From contig CALKXJ010000007.1 of the NCBI GenBank assembly GCA_938003835.1, positions 310,001 to 374,000 on the forward strand: a DNA stretch of 64,000 nucleotides, given 5' to 3'. Origin of the DNA: an uncultured Bryobacteraceae bacterium. Lineage in GTDB: Bacteria; Acidobacteriota; Terriglobia; Bryobacterales; Bryobacteraceae. Positions 55,919 through 64,000 of this stretch are shown here, in pieces. The position numbers and the translations under genes are program-made. A model generated the notes under the pieces. It was not told the origin of the DNA. It was given only the letters and a program-made list of their open reading frames with translations, and ran no database searches. How positions within the stretch are numbered: position 1 is the first letter of the stretch; each line of letters opens with the position of its first letter.

Positions 55919-55947
55919 GCGCCTTCTATCCTCGCACAGCGCCGCCG

Positions 55948-58900
55948 CTAAAAGCGGCGCCGGTAGACGAAATCGATGCCGAAGACGCCGTTGCTGTCCC
56001 GCACGGCATTCACCGACCAGTCCCGGCTCAGGTTCCACTCGATGCGGACAATCTGCTGCTGCGTGCGGGCAAGGTTGGTGACATAGGTCAGCGTGATCTC
56101 GCGGGAGACCTGCTGCTCGATGGTGACGTAGGTCTCCGGCGTATTGTCCACGCCGGTAAGCTGCGGGTCGATCTTGATGCGGCTGACGCCGAAAAAGCGC
56201 TGGAGGCGGCTGGAAACCGGCGTCGCCAGCGCCTGGCCGAGCAGGCTGTTGCCGCCGGCTTGAAGGAAACTCTGCGAGGTCGCGGCTTGACCGCCGGGCG
56301 CTCGCGTAGCCTCGGGAGTCCGGCCCACGGTCAGAAGCGCCAGGATCTCCTGCGACTGAAGCGGCGGGTCGGAACGGTAGGTGAAGTTGAGCTGGTCGAG
56401 CGGCCCGGAGAAGTTGATCATCACCGTATAGCCGCGCACCTTCGTCTCCAGATCGAGCGCCAGGACCGGCTCGATCTTGGCCGGGTTGAAGAAGGTGATC
56501 TCGCCCTGCGAGATCGTGTAACGGTTGCCGAAAAAGATGATCTCGCCCTGGTTGATCGCCACGCGGCCAAGCAGGACGGGCCGGGCGGGCCCGCCGCGCA
56601 GGCGCAGATTGGCCTCGATTTCGATGTCGCGCGTGAGCGACGTGGAAAACTCCGCCTCCCCGGCGGTGACGATGGCGACATCGAAAGCCATGCCGCGCAG
56701 GAACGGGCTGGTCACGGCCGGACGGGTGGCCGGGCGCGCCGTCTCCGAAAGGATGCCCCCGATGTCGGTGCCGGTGAGAAACGTCGCGCGTTGCACCGAC
56801 ACTTCGCCGGAAAGCAGGCTGCGCGTGGAGGAGCCGGTGAACTCGAGCCTGGCATCGAGCACCGTGCTCACATCGGCCGGGTAACGTAAACGGACGCGCT
56901 TGGCCTCCATCTGGAGCCGGTAGACGAGCTCCTCGCCTCCGAAGGCCACGAAGCCGGTGAGCGCCAGATCGCCGCCGCCCGTCTGTGCCCTCAGTTCCTC
57001 GACGGTGGCCCGGTTGCGATCGAACAGGATCGAGCCGGATGCCTGCTCGAGCCCGTTCGGAAAGTCCTTCAGGAAGAAAGAGGCCTTCTGGAAGCGGAGG
57101 CGGCCGAAGAGCTGCGGCTCAAGCAGCGAGCCCCGCACGGTGACGCTCAACTCCGAGCGGCCTTCGGCGATCAGGTTCGGCTCGAAGGCGCTTAGCACGG
57201 CCAGATCGAGCGAGCCGTCGATCAGCAGGTTCCACGGATTGCGCCGGGGAAAGCTGAGCGTGCCCGAGGCGGCCAGGTCCGTGCCGGTCGAGACGAGACG
57301 CGCCTGCTGTATTTGGATCCCTCCCGGGTTGATGGCGAAAAGAAGCGGACCCGCGTTCCGGAGCGTCAGGTCTCCCCGCCGGGCAGGGTCGACCCTTGCC
57401 GTCGGGGTGAGTTCGAGACGGCTCACGCGGGCCATGCCGCGCCAGGCCGCCGGCCGGAGCACCGGCCCGGTAAAGGCGACCTCGCCGTCCAGGCTGCCCT
57501 CCACGGGCAGCTCGCGATCTTGATCGCCCAGAAGCCCGAGCTCCGCCAGCACGCCCAGCGTAAGCCCGTTGAACCGGATCTCGCCCAACCCAAAGGATTC
57601 GCCCATCAGGCTCCATTCCGCAGCGGCGGTGAGCCTGGCGCCCTTCAGGTTTGCCTCGCCACGAACTCTCAACAGGTCATCGCGCGAGCCGGCCTCCAGC
57701 CGCAAATTGCCGAGCGGCTGCTTTTCCAGGCTCGCCTCTCGCAGGTAAGCCTCGCCGCGCAGCGCCCTCAGGCGAGGGGAAGAACCGACTTCCACGACGC
57801 CGTTCGCCCGCCAGCCGAACGCGCCATCGAGTCCTTGCCGGAGGCCGCGCACGGCCTGAAACTGAGCCAACCGGAAGGCCGCCCCCTGGGTGGTGAACTC
57901 CAGCTCGCCGCGGCGCCAGTCGCCGCGCTGCGGGCGGTAGACGCCCGAGAAAGCGGCGGTGCTCGCTCCAGCGCTGAGCCGTCCTGATACGAGTTCCACC
58001 GCCGCCTTCCCGTAGCGGACCTCGGCCTCGAGCCCGTCGAATCTCTCGCCGTAAGCTCGCAGCTCAGCTACGTGAACGCGGGCGAGCACCTGTGGTGCGG
58101 CGACCGTGCCGTCGAGTTTGGCTGCCGCCGAAAGGGTGCCGGCGACGGGCAACTCCTGCCCCGCTTCCCGCAATGCCTCTTCGAGCGAGAGACCGGTTAG
58201 GGTCACGTGGCCGGCCAGCCGCGACTCGGCAACCGGCCGCCAGCGGGACAGTCCGATCCCGAGATCGCCCTCCAGGCGAGCCCGGTTTCGCCGCACCGTC
58301 AGATCTCTGACACTGAGAGCCCCTGGCTGGAGGTCAACTTCAGCGGTGATGCGGTCGATGCGGTGGCCGCTGTACTCCAGAGGCCCGGCCACAAGCCTTC
58401 CTCTCAGATGCAGCCCCTCGAGCGGCCCTGCGAGCTGGCCTTCGAAGCGCGCTTCGCCACCGGCGAGTTGTACCGGCAGAGACGCGGGCACTTCCTCAGA
58501 AAACAGTGCCGCCGCTGGGAGCAGCTCCTCCAGGCTCTTCGAAGCCAAGGCAAGCTTCATCCTCTCGTGGGGCGCCCCGGAGAAATCCAGCCGTGTCGAC
58601 CCCGTGCTCAGAAACGAATCGCCGAATCGGAGCACTCGACCCCGATGGAGGTAGGCCAGCTCGATGACGCCCGCAAGCGGACGCTCCCCGGCGGCTGCAA
58701 TGCCAAGCTTCAAGCCGGCGGCCAACTCGGGTGCGCCGGGCGCCTTCCAGCGCCCGCGCAGGGAGACGGCGCCCGAGACGAGGCCGGTCCAGGGCAGCCG
58801 CTTCGGCCCCAGGCGCGCGGATACTTCCTCAAGCGGCAACGAGCTCAGGTCGCCGCGCAGCTCAAAGGCGCCCGTGCTTTCCACCACCGCCGCCCCGCGG

Positions 58901-59928
58901 AAAACGCCTCTTAGTGCGCGAACCTCCAGATCCCGGGCGTCAATCCGTTCCGGCGTCGCCTCCAGATTGGCACGCGCCCCAATGTTGTCAAGGCGGACGC
59001 CGTCCCGCGCGAAGGCCAACCCCGCAGCGTCCGCACTCGCCTGAATCGAATACCTGCCGCCAGCCACCCAGAACTGCCCGTTAAAGTTCGCCTTTCCGGC
59101 AGGAAGCAGCGGAAGGCCGAGCGGGCGGGCCAGATCCGCCATCGCGGCTGAGCCGGCATAGTCGAACTGGGCCTCAAAAGGGCGGAAGCTTTGGATCGCG
59201 CCCGCAACCTCCACCGTCGATGAACCCGAGCGAAACCGCGACCGGCCGAGCTGCAAGCGGTTAGCCTCCAGGATCCATGCGATTTCCGAGGAATCAAGCG
59301 CGAGCGGCAACGAAACCGGGGCCGCCAGCTCGAAGCGGTCCAGGCGCAGCGTTCCGAGATAGCGCGCCGCAGGCGGTTCATAGATCCCGCTCAGCCGGAG
59401 GTTACGGGCAGCGAAATCGAGCGGGACGCGGCGGTCGTCGAGGAGAACAGTGCCCCGGCGAAGCTCCAGGCGCCGGATCGCCAGCTTCAAGAGGGGCTCC
59501 AGAGGATCGCCCGCGGGGCTCGTCTCGGGCAGGTGCGGTAGATTGATCCGCCCGTAGTCGTCGAACTTCACGAAGACCTCCGGCTCCTCGATGGCGAGCA
59601 GCGCAATGTCGATGTCGCGTCGCAGAAAGGAGACGATCCTCAGCCCGATGACGATGGAGCGGGCGCGGAACAGCGGCGGCCCGTGCTCGGGCTCGGCGCC
59701 GCGCAATTCGAAGGCCTCGAGCCGGGCTTCGAGTCTGGTCCAATCGAACTGAAACGATCCGAGTTGGCCCTTGCCGCCGGTGATTCGCTCGGCCTCCGCC
59801 ACAATGCGCTGGCGGACCTGTTCGGCAAACCAGGCGGAGCGCACGAGCAGGACCGCGGTCAGAACGACCGCCAGCACAAGCGCCGCCGCCAGGCTGAGCG
59901 CGAAAACCAGGCGGGAGCCGCGGTTCAC
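55948..59928 (-). CDS. tamB: TamB-like translocation and assembly protein (DUF490)
   Basis: A 1326-residue envelope protein. One N-terminal membrane anchor (about 5-30, LVFALSLAAALVLAVVLTAVLLV) is followed by a very long repetitive beta-rich region of the AsmA/TamB type, which forms a lipid-carrying groove across the periplasm. The C-terminal ~350 residues are the conserved DUF490 domain (SYGNRYTISQGEITFFNPAK-like region, FSGPLDQLNFTYRSDPPLQS), ending in FVYRRRF with a terminal Phe. TamB proteins work with Omp85 partners in barrel insertion and phospholipid transport. The GTG at 59928 is chosen for GAGGAGG seven bases upstream and the GTGA overlap with the SurA-like gene. Confidence 0.9.
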   Translation of the reverse strand: MNRGSRLVFALSLAAALVLAVVLTAVLLVRSAWFAEQVRQRIVAEAERITGGKGQLGSFQFDWTRLEARLEAFELRGAEPEHGPPLFRARSIVIGLRIVSFLRRDIDIALLAIEEPEVFVKFDDYGRINLPHLPETSPAGDPLEPLLKLAIRRLELRRGTVLLDDRRVPLDFAARNLRLSGIYEPPAARYLGTLRLDRFELAAPVSLPLALDSSEIAWILEANRLQLGRSRFRSGSSTVEVAGAIQSFRPFEAQFDYAGSAAMADLARPLGLPLLPAGKANFNGQFWVAGGRYSIQASADAAGLAFARDGVRLDNIGARANLEATPERIDARDLEVRALRGVFRGAAVVESTGAFELRGDLSSLPLEEVSARLGPKRLPWTGLVSGAVSLRGRWKAPGAPELAAGLKLGIAAAGERPLAGVIELAYLHRGRVLRFGDSFLSTGSTRLDFSGAPHERMKLALASKSLEELLPAAALFSEEVPASLPVQLAGGEARFEGQLAGPLEGLHLRGRLVAGPLEYSGHRIDRITAEVDLQPGALSVRDLTVRRNRARLEGDLGIGLSRWRPVAESRLAGHVTLTGLSLEEALREAGQELPVAGTLSAAAKLDGTVAAPQVLARVHVAELRAYGERFDGLEAEVRYGKAAVELVSGRLSAGASTAAFSGVYRPQRGDWRRGELEFTTQGAAFRLAQFQAVRGLRQGLDGAFGWRANGVVEVGSSPRLRALRGEAYLREASLEKQPLGNLRLEAGSRDDLLRVRGEANLKGARLTAAAEWSLMGESFGLGEIRFNGLTLGVLAELGLLGDQDRELPVEGSLDGEVAFTGPVLRPAAWRGMARVSRLELTPTARVDPARRGDLTLRNAGPLLFAINPGGIQIQQARLVSTGTDLAASGTLSFPRRNPWNLLIDGSLDLAVLSAFEPNLIAEGRSELSVTVRGSLLEPQLFGRLRFQKASFFLKDFPNGLEQASGSILFDRNRATVEELRAQTGGGDLALTGFVAFGGEELVYRLQMEAKRVRLRYPADVSTVLDARLEFTGSSTRSLLSGEVSVQRATFLTGTDIGGILSETARPATRPAVTSPFLRGMAFDVAIVTAGEAEFSTSLTRDIEIEANLRLRGGPARPVLLGRVAINQGEIIFFGNRYTISQGEITFFNPAKIEPVLALDLETKVRGYTVMINFSGPLDQLNFTYRSDPPLQSQEILALLTVGRTPEATRAPGGQAATSQSFLQAGGNSLLGQALATPVSSRLQRFFGVSRIKIDPQLTGVDNTPETYVTIEQQVSREITLTYVTNLARTQQQIVRIEWNLSRDWSVNAVRDSNGVFGIDFVYRRRF

Positions 59929-60584
59929 TGGAAAGCCTCCTCGCGATACTCGATATTCGCCTGCGCGGCGGCCGCGGCCAGCCACCGATCCAACGCCTCA
60001 TCGACCCTCCGGCCGATGAGAATCTCCTCGATCTCCTCGCGCGCCTCTTCGAGCGGCGGCGGCGAGCCCTGCCCGTCCGAGCGGAACCTGGGCAGAAACT
60101 CGTCGCGATAATAGGCCTCCACCTCCGCATCGCTGACGGCGATGCCGGGCCGGAAGCGGAAGTCGATGAAGCGCAGCGTCATGATCTGGCGCAGGAGGCT
60201 CCGCCGCAGCTCGGATTCGGTGATGCCGTACTCGGCCAGGCGGGCCTCGAAGATCTGCGGCGAGCCGGCGCGCTTTCGGAGCTGCTCGAGCACCGCGTCG
60301 ACGTCAGTCGCTGAAGGCGCCGGGTAGCGGAGAATCTCCATCTCGCGCTGCACGAGCGCCTGCTCGACCAGGCGTTGGGCCGCCGCGCGCCGGGCGGCCG
60401 CCGAGAGATCCGGCGCCTCCTCGTTCAGGAAGGCCGCCACGCGGATGTGGCTCGAAATGTCGCTGGTCGTGATCACGATCCGGTCCACGGTGACCGCTAC
60501 ACGGTCGATAACCTCCGCTGCAAGGGGCAGTCCCAGGGCCAGCGTCACTAGGAAACTGCCCCGGCGCCGCACGGCTGCCTCCAT
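59925..60584 (-). CDS. SurA N-terminal-like periplasmic chaperone without PPIase domain
   Basis: A 219-residue exported protein. After a signal peptide (SFLVTLALGLPLAAEV) comes a SurA-type N-terminal helical domain (VIDRVAVTVDRIVITTSDIS, AAAQRLVEQALVQREME, VEAYYRDEFLPRF, IEEILIGRRVDEALDRWL). No parvulin peptidyl-prolyl isomerase domain is present, since the protein ends soon after the helices. It probably carries unfolded outer-membrane proteins across the periplasm. Its ATG overlaps the stop of the BamA-like gene by one base (TGATG) and its stop overlaps the tamB-like GTG, a strong sign of shared function. Confidence 0.82.
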   Translation of the reverse strand: MEAAVRRRGSFLVTLALGLPLAAEVIDRVAVTVDRIVITTSDISSHIRVAAFLNEEAPDLSAAARRAAAQRLVEQALVQREMEILRYPAPSATDVDAVLEQLRKRAGSPQIFEARLAEYGITESELRRSLLRQIMTLRFIDFRFRPGIAVSDAEVEAYYRDEFLPRFRSDGQGSPPPLEEAREEIEEILIGRRVDEALDRWLAAAAAQANIEYREEAFQ

Positions 60585-63529
60585 CAGAAGGTTTGCCCGA
60601 TGGAGAAGAAAAACTGGAACGGGCTGATCCGCTGGTGAGTCCGCTCGCCGCCGCCTAGCACAAGCTGTTCCGGAGTTCCGCGAAAGCCGAAAAACCGGGG
60701 CGAATTGGGACCGTAGGCTAAATCGAGCCGAATCGGTCCGACCGGCGTCCGGTACCGGATTCCAAATCCGAAAGCGTGCACCATGTAATCGAAATCCCGC
60801 TCGTCGCGTTGGCGGAACCGCAGGGAAACTTTGCTCAGGCTCGAGTAAATGTTGCCGGCGTCGTGGAACAGGACTCCCCCTATATTGTCGCCCAGCAAGG
60901 GAAACCTCAGCTCGAGGTTGTGCATCAGCAAAGCCTGGCCGCCGATGACGAATCCGGTGCTCAAGTCGCGCGGCCCGGCCTGGTTCTCAGGAAAGGCCCG
61001 CAGCGAGGCGGCGCCTCCGGCAAAGAATCGCTCGGCCAGCGGGATCGGCTTGACGATCGGATCGGCGGCCGTGTTGAACAGCCAGCCCATGGTAAAGGCC
61101 CGGGCCAGCACCACCTCCTTGCCGATGCGGTGATAGGTCGCATTGCGTGCGCTCAGGCGCAGGTATTCGGTCTCCGAGCCGAAGACCTTGGAGGCCAGAG
61201 CGAGTTCGACAGCGCTATAGGAACCACGCGTCGACTCGATCGGGTCGTCCCGCCGGTCCTCGATCAGTCCGCCGGAGACGAAACCGACCCGGGCCGCCTG
61301 CGCGAAGATCGGGATCAGCTCGCGCGAGATCTTCACATCCCGCAGGTTGGTCTGCCGGAACGTATAGCCGTACCTGAGGGTAGCGGCGCGCGAAAGCCGC
61401 AGGTTGTTCTGGACCGAACCCTCGGCCCGGGCGCTCGAAAACGTGTTGATGTCCCGGGAGAAGTCATACAGGCCGGTGAAGGTCAGACTCAGGTTCTCGC
61501 GGCCTTCAAACTGCGGCGCGAGATAATTGGCCAGCGCCCGGCGCCGGGTCTCCGAGGCCTGCGCCTGGAATCCAAAGGTGTGTCCCACGCCGAACATATT
61601 CAGCCGGCTGAAGCCGAACGAGACCCGGGGGCTGAAACCGGCGCTTCCGGCGGGATTGTCGAAGTTGGGCTGGCCCCCGCCGATGCGCGCGATCTGGGCG
61701 CCGAAACCGACATTCACCGAGTGCCGGCGAGCCTCCTCGAACTGATGCAAGACGTACTTGCTCCGCTCGTCGCCATCGGGGTTCTGAATCGCCGCATCCA
61801 CCCGGGCGAAGATGCCGAGGTCGTACAAGCGTCGCTGCGTCTGCACCAGGCGGCTCTGCGAGAGCGGATCGCCCGGACGGAGTGCGAACCGGCTGGTTAC
61901 CAGGTCCGGATCGGTGGCCCGCAGACCACCGATCAAGGTGGCGCGCACCAGCCGTTGCGGCCCCTCCTGGACGGTCATTCTCACGCGGACCTGGTGTCGA
62001 TCCGGAATCTCTTCGCGGCTCCACTCCAGTCGGGCTTCCAAATAGCCGCGGCTGTAATAGTAATCGAGCACGTTGTCCCGGTCGGCGGCGATGTTGACTT
62101 CACTGTACGGCTGGCCCGGCAGCGAGGCCAGCAGCGAGCGGACCGCCTCCTGATGCTCCGGACTGACCCCTTCGAGCGACAGCTCGGCCACCCGCCACTG
62201 CTCGCCCTCGTCGATTTCGATGATCACGGCGACGTCACGCGCCTTGCCGCGGTACGGACTTTCGATCCGCGCCGTGACCTGAACGTCGCGAAAGCCGTTG
62301 GCCTGGTACAGCTCGCGAATGGCGTTGAGATCGTCCTCGAGCATCGTCCGGCTGAAGCGCCCATTGCGGTACCGCACCGGCGTGGCCGGGATGATCCCAA
62401 TCCGTTCGCGAATCGTCGCGTCGTCGAAGTACCGGTTGCCGTCGATCTCCAGATGGACCAGCCGGTAGCGGCGCCCGGGGTCGATGACGAACTCGATTAA
62501 CTGAAAGTCCGGCAGCGGCTCGGTCTGACGGAAGGTGACGGTGGCGTCGAAATAGCCCCGGTTCTGGAGATACTCGGTAAGGTTGCGGGCCCCTTCAACC
62601 AGCAGGTTCCGATCAACCGACTGCTCCTGAAAGGTTGGGACCAGCCGACGCAACGTTCCCGAGGAGACGCGGCGACCGGCGGTGACGATGCGCACCCGCG
62701 GCCCCTCCTCGATCACAATCGTCGGCACGATCCGATTCGCGGAGCGATCGTAGTCGACTCGCTCCAGAATCACCCGGTTCAGCAGGCGGTTCTCTTTCTG
62801 GAACCGCCGTCGAATGCGCTCGAGACCCTGCTGGAGGCGCCGTTCAGTGACGACCCGCCAGCCCGGCAAGAACCAGCCGCGCTGCCATCGTGTCGCCTTG
62901 ATGACGGGCTCCACCTTCTCCGGCGGCACACCGCGAACCACCGGCTCGCCAAACCGGGCGCGTGGGCCGGGGTCGACCTGGAAGAGGATGTTTACCTGAG
63001 AGAAGGCGGGTTGGTAGTCGAGAAACCGGTCCACCTTGGCCTGGTAGAAGCCGTTGTTGCGGAGCACGGCGACAATGTTGTCCATGGCCGCACTGGCCTG
63101 CTCCTCGCGGAATTCCCGCCCCAACTCCAGACGCGCTGCGTTGATGAGCTGACCGCGGTTCGGCGGCTCGGGCACCCCCTCGACCGAGACACGCCCGATG
63201 AACCACGTCGTGCGGGTGAGAAACTCCACCACCACGACGCCGTCAACCACCTCCACGTCCGCGGCGATGTCACGGTAGCGGCCGGTCGCATACAACCGCG
63301 CCAGGCTCTCGCGCACCGCTTCGAGTCGCAGGGGCTCGCCGACGCGCAGGGGTAGGAGCCCGTACAACTCCTCCTCCGGTAAGGGCTGAAGACGGGGCTC
63401 GAACAGGATCCGGCTCACCGGCTTGCCCTCGTAATCCCGAGGCTCGGCGTAGAGCGCCCCTCCCTGCCAGCCGCACCAACACAAGCCCAGCGCGACGATG
63501 GCAGCGTTCCAGCGGCCCACTGACGCCAT
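60584..63529 (-). CDS. bamA: BamA-like outer-membrane assembly protein with about seven POTRA repeats
   Basis: A 981-residue Omp85 protein. A signal peptide precedes about seven POTRA-like repeats at residues ~40-600, beginning near RILFEPRLQP, VSVEGVPEPP, PVVRGVPPEK, TAGRRVSSGT, LEIDGNRYFD, LSLEGVSPEH and LIGGLRATDP. The 16-strand barrel (~610-981) has the conserved loop-6 region FFAGGAASLRAFPENQ, where LRAF stands for the usual VRGF-type motif. The last residues (FQFFFSIGQTF) end in Phe. E. coli BamA has five POTRA and about 810 residues. The ATG at 63529 is chosen because the signal peptide begins there. It leads an operon with SurA-like and TamB-like genes. Confidence 0.9.
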   Translation of the reverse strand: MASVGRWNAAIVALGLCWCGWQGGALYAEPRDYEGKPVSRILFEPRLQPLPEEELYGLLPLRVGEPLRLEAVRESLARLYATGRYRDIAADVEVVDGVVVVEFLTRTTWFIGRVSVEGVPEPPNRGQLINAARLELGREFREEQASAAMDNIVAVLRNNGFYQAKVDRFLDYQPAFSQVNILFQVDPGPRARFGEPVVRGVPPEKVEPVIKATRWQRGWFLPGWRVVTERRLQQGLERIRRRFQKENRLLNRVILERVDYDRSANRIVPTIVIEEGPRVRIVTAGRRVSSGTLRRLVPTFQEQSVDRNLLVEGARNLTEYLQNRGYFDATVTFRQTEPLPDFQLIEFVIDPGRRYRLVHLEIDGNRYFDDATIRERIGIIPATPVRYRNGRFSRTMLEDDLNAIRELYQANGFRDVQVTARIESPYRGKARDVAVIIEIDEGEQWRVAELSLEGVSPEHQEAVRSLLASLPGQPYSEVNIAADRDNVLDYYYSRGYLEARLEWSREEIPDRHQVRVRMTVQEGPQRLVRATLIGGLRATDPDLVTSRFALRPGDPLSQSRLVQTQRRLYDLGIFARVDAAIQNPDGDERSKYVLHQFEEARRHSVNVGFGAQIARIGGGQPNFDNPAGSAGFSPRVSFGFSRLNMFGVGHTFGFQAQASETRRRALANYLAPQFEGRENLSLTFTGLYDFSRDINTFSSARAEGSVQNNLRLSRAATLRYGYTFRQTNLRDVKISRELIPIFAQAARVGFVSGGLIEDRRDDPIESTRGSYSAVELALASKVFGSETEYLRLSARNATYHRIGKEVVLARAFTMGWLFNTAADPIVKPIPLAERFFAGGAASLRAFPENQAGPRDLSTGFVIGGQALLMHNLELRFPLLGDNIGGVLFHDAGNIYSSLSKVSLRFRQRDERDFDYMVHAFGFGIRYRTPVGPIRLDLAYGPNSPRFFGFRGTPEQLVLGGGERTHQRISPFQFFFSIGQTF

Positions 63530-63532
63530 GAT

Positions 63533-63544
63533 AACCGATCGGTT
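63533..63544. promoter_or_regulatory. 12-base palindrome between divergent genes
   Basis: AACCGATCGGTT is a perfect palindrome in the 33-base gap between the BamA-like gene and the ThiF-family gene. It is a candidate operator for one or both, but no regulator is known. Confidence 0.35.
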
Positions 63545-63562
63545 GTTAGTATCTGGGTTAGG

Positions 63563-64000
63563 ATGCAGGAGCGGGACTGGGCGCGGTACTCCCGGCAGAT
63601 CGTCTTCGCCGGGCTCGGAGAGGCGGGCCAGCGGCGGCTCATGGAGTCGCGCGTCGTGATCGCCGGCTGCGGCGCACTCGGCAGCTTCCAGGCCATGGCG
63701 CTCGCACGGGCCGGCGTCGGCTACCTCCGCCTGGTGGACCGCGACTATGTCGAGTGGAGCAATCTCCCGCGCCAGTGGCTGTTCGAGGAAAACGACGCCG
63801 AGGAGGGGCTGCCCAAAGCGATCGCTGCCGCCCGGCACTTGGCGCGCGTCAATTCCCGGGTGCGCGTCGAGCCGGCGGTCGCCGACCTGACACCGGAAAA
63901 TGCCGCGGAGCTGCTCGGCGGAGTCCACCTGATCCTGGACGGCACCGACAACTTCGAGACGCGCTATCTCATCAACGACTTCGCCGTCCGCGAGGGCCTG
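63563..64000 (+). CDS. ThiF/MoeB/HesA-family adenylyltransferase, cut by window edge
   Basis: The plus strand from the ATG at 63563 stays open for 146 codons to the window edge, so only the N-terminal part is seen. It reads RYSRQIVFAGLGEAGQRRL, the nucleotide-binding loop VVIAGCGALGSFQAMALARA, VDRDYVEWSNLPRQWLF and LILDGTDNFETRYLIND, all standard for E1-like enzymes. These activate the C-terminus of a ubiquitin-like sulfur carrier (ThiS, MoaD) by adenylation. The zinc CxxC motifs and any rhodanese domain lie beyond the window, so ThiF, MoeB or a moonlighting member cannot be separated. It is divergent from the BamA-like gene. Confidence 0.88.
   Translation, partial: MQERDWARYSRQIVFAGLGEAGQRRLMESRVVIAGCGALGSFQAMALARAGVGYLRLVDRDYVEWSNLPRQWLFEENDAEEGLPKAIAAARHLARVNSRVRVEPAVADLTPENAAELLGGVHLILDGTDNFETRYLINDFAVREGL

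Noticed and set aside
60776-62500. A 574-codon plus-strand frame within the BamA-like gene
   Set aside because: Antisense to a well-supported outer-membrane protein, with shadow-like composition.

Overview
The window looks like a chromosomal stretch from a high-GC Gram-negative bacterium of the Acidobacteriota, most likely the Bryobacterales/Solibacter group. Three things point there. Large Oar-like TonB-dependent receptors with an N-terminal carboxypeptidase-regulatory-like domain occur at 4.5-7.9, 25.0-28.4 and (broken) 45.7-49.1 kb. A secreted beta-helix protein ends in what I read as the Solibacter-type C-terminal module (TIGR03437 type). A VWFA protein matches the acidobacterial type (TIGR03436 type). 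The taxon is an inference; there is no rRNA, tRNA, CRISPR array, insertion sequence or phage gene in the window.

Layout. 0-4.5 kb (minus): a tightly overlapping operon of a deoxyhypusine-synthase-like protein, a CPBP membrane protease, MtnA, a membrane-anchored protein and an enolase-superfamily sugar-acid dehydratase. 4.5-7.9 kb: TonB-dependent receptor. 8.1-10.9 kb: uvrA. 10.9-17.3 kb (plus): three secreted glycosidase-like genes in a row, the first frameshifted near its start and the third reduced to a fused, deleted remnant. 17.3-24.9 kb (minus): beta-helix protein, ceramidase-like protein, GH29 alpha-L-fucosidase, Gfo/Idh/MocA oxidoreductase and an efflux adaptor. 25.0-31.0 kb (plus): second receptor, amidohydrolase and a duplicated outer-membrane beta-barrel. 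31-36 kb: CCA-adding-like enzyme, tyrosine recombinase, small proteins and a zinc alcohol dehydrogenase. 36-39 kb (minus): lyase-like and Asp-box proteins. 38.9-43.3 kb (plus): an M16 peptidase pair with a lipoprotein-sorting-like protein. 43.3-45.6 kb: LysR regulator, small membrane protein, dTDP-4-dehydrorhamnose reductase. 45.6-49.1 kb: receptor pseudogene. 49-55 kb: VWFA protein, AlkA-type glycosylase, PfkB kinase, second enolase-superfamily enzyme and an intact glycosidase-like paralog. 55-63.5 kb (minus): outer-membrane biogenesis block BamA-like / SurA-like / TamB-like, then pcm and a DUF2103-like protein. The right edge cuts a ThiF-family gene.

Function. Much of the window reads as a secreted glycan-degradation lifestyle: outer-membrane receptors, fucosidase, ceramidase-like hydrolase, unclassified TIM-barrel glycosidase-like proteins, two sugar-acid dehydratases, a sugar kinase and a sugar-type dehydrogenase. 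The rest is housekeeping (UvrA, CCA, Xer, AlkA, Pcm, MtnA) and envelope assembly. Several neighbouring genes overlap by 1-4 bases, implying translational coupling. The most notable points are a BamA-like protein with about seven POTRA repeats coupled to SurA-like and TamB-like genes, an M16 pair whose inactive subunit carries a copy of the next protein's domain, a possible polyamine/methylthioadenosine link between MtnA and the deoxyhypusine-synthase-like gene, and two zones of gene decay.
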